The position numbers were made by a program, and so were the translations under genes. From Methanoculleus chikugoensis (lineage in GTDB: Archaea > Halobacteriota > Methanomicrobia > Methanomicrobiales > Methanoculleaceae), in the NCBI RefSeq assembly GCF_019669965.1, contig NZ_AP019781.1:868001-932000 (forward strand): a DNA stretch of 64,000 bases, written 5' to 3'. Position 1 is the first letter of the stretch. Each line of letters opens with the position of its first letter. The notes under the pieces are model-generated. The model saw only the letters and a program-made list of their open reading frames with translations, was not told the origin of the DNA and searched no databases. Positions 61,513 through 64,000 of this stretch are shown piece after piece.

Positions 61513-63278
61513 CGCCGTCCCCCCATGACGATCGCGCCCGACGGACAGATGTCCGCGCAGACGCCGCAACCGGCGCAGAGTTCGGTTATCGTCGCGTTCT
61601 TATCGACGAACGCGATCGCCGGGCAGCCGAACGACCGGCAGGCGCCGCAGCCCGTGCACCGTTCGGGGTCGACCGTGTAGGGTTTGCGCCTGATCCCGCT
61701 CCGCCGTGCGGTGATGACGCAGGGCTGCTTTGCGATGACGACCCGGACACCCCTCCGCTCCTTTGCCCTGCGGAGGGTGTCGAGGAGCACCGGAAGGTCG
61801 TAGGGGTCGACCGTCTCGACCCAGGAGACCCCGCACGACCGGCAGATCGCGTCGAGCGATATCGGGGTGCTCTCCTCGCCCGTGGCCGTCATGCCGGTGT
61901 TGGGGTTCGGCTGGTGGCCGGTCATGGCGGTGATCCGGTTGTCCAGGATGACGACGACCATATCGGCGCCGTTGTAGACGGCGTTTAAGAGTCCCGGTAT
62001 TCCCGTGTGCAGGAACGTCGAGTCGCCGATGGTCGAGACCACGGGGCGCTCCTCCCCCGACCGGGCGATCCCGCTCCCGACGGTGATCGAGGCGCCCATG
62101 CAGATGGTGGTGTCCACCGCGCCGAGCTGGAGCCCGAGGGTGTAGCACCCGATGTCGCTCGGGAAGATGCCGTCGCGGAAGACCTTCCGCATCGCGTAAA
62201 ACGTCGGCCGGTGCATGCACCCGGCGCAGAGGATCGGCGGACGGGGCGGGACTCCCGGGACCGGGGCTGCCGCCGGGAAGGTCGCCGTGGGGGTTATGCC
62301 CGCCTTCCCGAGGGCGGCGGCGACGGTCGCCGGGGTGAACTCCCCTTCATACGGAACCGTGCCGTCGATCTTACCGAAGACCTCGGTCTTTGTCGCCACC
62401 TGCCGGACAACCTCCTCGACGACCGGATCGAGTTCTTCGACGACGAGAACCTTATCGTGCCGGTCGACGAAGTCCCGGAGCCACTCCTCGTCGATCGGGT
62501 AGGCGCCGACGATCGCGAGCGAGACGTCGGCGGGGAGCACTTCCCGGACGTAGGCGGCCGAGACGCCGCTCGCGACGACGGCGGTTTTGCCCCGGATGGT
62601 GTGGCGGTTGTAGCCGAGTTCGACCAGCCGCCGCTTGAGGTCTGGCTGTTTTTCGTTCAGTTTCTTGTGCAGCACCCGGGTATGCGCGGGGATGACCACG
62701 TACTGCTTCGGGTCGCGCCGGAACTCGGCGGCCCGGTGCTCGGTGCCGACCTCTCCGAGGTCGACGTCGCCCTTCGAGTGACAGATCCGGGTGGTGGGGC
62801 GGAAGATCACCGGCAGACCGAACTCTTCGGAGAGGGCGAAGGCGTCCCGCATCATATCGTGCGCCTCCTGAACCGATGCCGGGTCGAGGCAGGGGAGCCG
62901 GGCGAAGTGCGCGTAGCGCCGGGTATCCTGCTCGTTCTGGGAACTGTGCGCGAAGGGGTCGTCGGCGGAGAGGATGACGAACCCGCCGGTCACCCCGGTG
63001 TATGCGCTCGTCATCAGGGGGTCGGCCGCCACGTTCAGCCCGACGTGCTTCATGGTGCAGAGCGCGCGAACCCCGCACCAGGCGGCGGCGAGCGCGTTCT
63101 CGAAGGCGACCTTCTCGTTCGTGGACCACTCCACGGTGAAGGGCCGCTCCTTCTGCACCCGGAGGACGTCGATCACTTCGGAGGACGGCGTGCCGGGATA
63201 ACCGCTGGCAAAATCGATGTTTGCCTCAAGGCACGCGTGAGCGATGCCCTCGTTTCCGAGTAGGTACCGTATTGCCAT
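61509..63278 (-). CDS. iorA: indolepyruvate:ferredoxin oxidoreductase alpha subunit
   Basis: A 589-residue thiamin-diphosphate enzyme subunit. The N-terminal pyrimidine-binding domain opens LLGNEGIAHACLEANIDFASGYPGTPSSEV. The thiamin-pyrophosphate motif lies near GDSTFLHTGIPGLLNAVYNGADMVVVILDN. The C-terminus carries two [4Fe-4S] ferredoxin motifs, CTGCGACRSFGCP and CAGCGVCADICP. In methanogens it helps in aromatic amino acid synthesis from aryl acids. It is first in the iorAB operon, with no promoter I could fix. Confidence 0.95.
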   Translation of the reverse strand: MAIRYLLGNEGIAHACLEANIDFASGYPGTPSSEVIDVLRVQKERPFTVEWSTNEKVAFENALAAAWCGVRALCTMKHVGLNVAADPLMTSAYTGVTGGFVILSADDPFAHSSQNEQDTRRYAHFARLPCLDPASVQEAHDMMRDAFALSEEFGLPVIFRPTTRICHSKGDVDLGEVGTEHRAAEFRRDPKQYVVIPAHTRVLHKKLNEKQPDLKRRLVELGYNRHTIRGKTAVVASGVSAAYVREVLPADVSLAIVGAYPIDEEWLRDFVDRHDKVLVVEELDPVVEEVVRQVATKTEVFGKIDGTVPYEGEFTPATVAAALGKAGITPTATFPAAAPVPGVPPRPPILCAGCMHRPTFYAMRKVFRDGIFPSDIGCYTLGLQLGAVDTTICMGASITVGSGIARSGEERPVVSTIGDSTFLHTGIPGLLNAVYNGADMVVVILDNRITAMTGHQPNPNTGMTATGEESTPISLDAICRSCGVSWVETVDPYDLPVLLDTLRRAKERRGVRVVIAKQPCVITARRSGIRRKPYTVDPERCTGCGACRSFGCPAIAFVDKNATITELCAGCGVCADICPSGAIVMGGRR

Positions 63279-63694
63279 TGTTCCACTCAACTGTACTTCT
63301 ATTGTCGGGTTTCAACATAGCGCTTTGGATGCCTGTCCGGAACAATCCGGTGCCGAAATGCCGGGTATTGGGGGGCAGCCGCGACGGGCCGCATCCGTTG
63401 CAACCCATCGTTCTCCGGGGGATGAAGGCGTTCTCTCCCGGGGTTTGATCACGGACGCCTCTTCCTCAGGATATGCGCATTGCCCGCGGCAGGGGCGGCG
63501 ATGATCGCAACGCCTCTGCTCGCCCCGATGCAGCCATGCGCGACGGTTTTCGTCCCGGGAGGGTACTCACTCCTGGACTGTTGCCCCTGTCGGTTCTTCA
63601 GTGATGTCACACTCAGGCGATTCCGGGCAGGGTTCTTGCACAACCTTTAAATTGAAGATTATACAACATTTATAGGCACTACTACAAGTGCGTC
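63279..63694. other. gap between iorA and tRNA-Ile
   Basis: About 415 bp. A minus frame ending ASRGVAIIAAPAAGNAHILRKR (about 63449-63545) is short and unplaced. AT-rich sequence with tttata at 63669-63674 precedes the tRNA and is its likely TATA box. Nothing else is seen. Confidence 0.5.
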
Positions 63695-63767
63695 GGGCCC
63701 GTAGCATAGCCGGTGGTGCACCCGGCTGATAACCGGGAGGTCGTGCGTTCGAATCGCACCGGGCCCA
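63695..63767 (+). tRNA. tRNA-Ile (anticodon GAU)
   Basis: A complete cloverleaf: acceptor stem GGGCCCG with CGGGCCC, anticodon stem CCCGG with CCGGG around CTGATAA (anticodon GAT), T-arm GTGCG-TTCGAAT-CGCAC, and discriminator A. No intron and no encoded CCA. A TATA-like tttata stands 21 bp upstream. Confidence 0.95.
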
Positions 63768-63806
63768 TCGTTTCTCATTCTAGCTTGTTTTCAGGAGTTG
63801 TTCGAA

Positions 63807-63850
63807 CACGGCTGATAACTAGGTGGTCGTGCGCTCAAATCTCACGGCCT
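63807..63850 (+). pseudogene. decayed partial copy of tRNA-Ile
   Basis: Forty bases beyond the tRNA, ggctgataac and ggtcgtgcgctcaaatctcac repeat its anticodon-to-T-arm part (about 36 of 44 bases match). The 5' half and the acceptor end are missing or mutated, so it cannot fold as a tRNA. It is either a decayed tandem gene or the footprint of an insertion at the tRNA. Confidence 0.65.
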
Positions 63851-64000
63851 CGCTGTCCTCTTTACTGTATATCTACTTGGTCTCCTATTCAAAATTCATG
63901 CTGTATCCGAGGTTCTCCGGCAATATCGTCTCTCGTTTAACATCGCGGGAAACGGGAGGCGATGCACGAGCGCACCCGTTCAGCCCGAAGCCTGTAGCCG
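63851..64000. other. window end, nothing recognised
   Basis: The last 150 bp show no tRNA, repeat or convincing frame. Confidence 0.4.

Noticed and set aside
63713-63940. 75-codon frame over tRNA-Ile and its partial copy
   Set aside because: It is made of tRNA sequence and gap; no coding character.

Overview
The window looks like a stretch of chromosome from a hydrogenotrophic methanogen of the Methanomicrobiales, most likely Methanoculleus. Pointers are an F420-dependent secondary alcohol dehydrogenase very like the one known from Methanoculleus, archaeal-type threonyl-tRNA synthetase, geranylgeranylglyceryl phosphate synthase (archaeal ether lipids), XPD-like helicase, family B DNA polymerase, GatCAB, archaeal TATA boxes and GC-rich genes. 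The genus is inferred from remembered protein features, not from a search.

Layout. 0-10 kb: XerA-like recombinase with a dif-like site just upstream, a sugar epimerase, a TPR protein, mannose-1-phosphate guanylyltransferase, tRNA-Gln(UUG), a RelB/RelE-type toxin-antitoxin pair, a DUF3795 protein, enolase, a Kef-type antiporter and a ferritin-like protein. 10-21 kb: thrS, then a tight leftward operon of about 8.8 kb (asparagine-synthase-like gene, gatC, gatA, gatB, topA, GGGP synthase, TrmJ-like methyltransferase, dcd). 21-26 kb: an accessory patch with secreted beta-propeller and Cys-rich proteins, decayed genes and a membrane protein/winged-helix pair. 26-31 kb: purB, a HTH-PAS regulator behind a perfect 18-bp palindrome, adf with a long leader, and a cupin protein.

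31-40 kb is the most interesting part: one leftward operon acsB-acsD-acsC-RACo-like-MetE-like-cooC. It encodes a bacterial-type acetyl-CoA synthase with an intact A-cluster, both corrinoid iron-sulfur protein subunits, the corrinoid reductive activator, a core (folate-independent) methionine-synthase-like protein and a nickel-insertion ATPase. No CO dehydrogenase and no AcsE methyltransferase is present. The operon is bracketed by a decayed corA fragment on the left and an intact corA in the same orientation on the right, which may be the scar of its arrival.

40-64 kb: two CorA transporters, DUF5654, an XPD/DinG-like helicase, Ogt, PanE, a MobA-like protein, a repeat-rich 0.75-kb gap, a PQQ-type propeller protein, pyrK-pyrD, mdh-polB, a triplicated Cys-rich lipoprotein family, a degenerate S24/S26-like protein, a bactofilin-like membrane protein, an Rsm22-like methyltransferase, iorA-iorB, and tRNA-Ile(GAU) followed by a decayed partial copy. 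Several families of dispersed hairpin-forming repeats link the gaps at 0-0.2, 10.2, 47.1-47.5 and 59.1-59.4 kb. I saw no CRISPR array, rRNA or intact insertion sequence.
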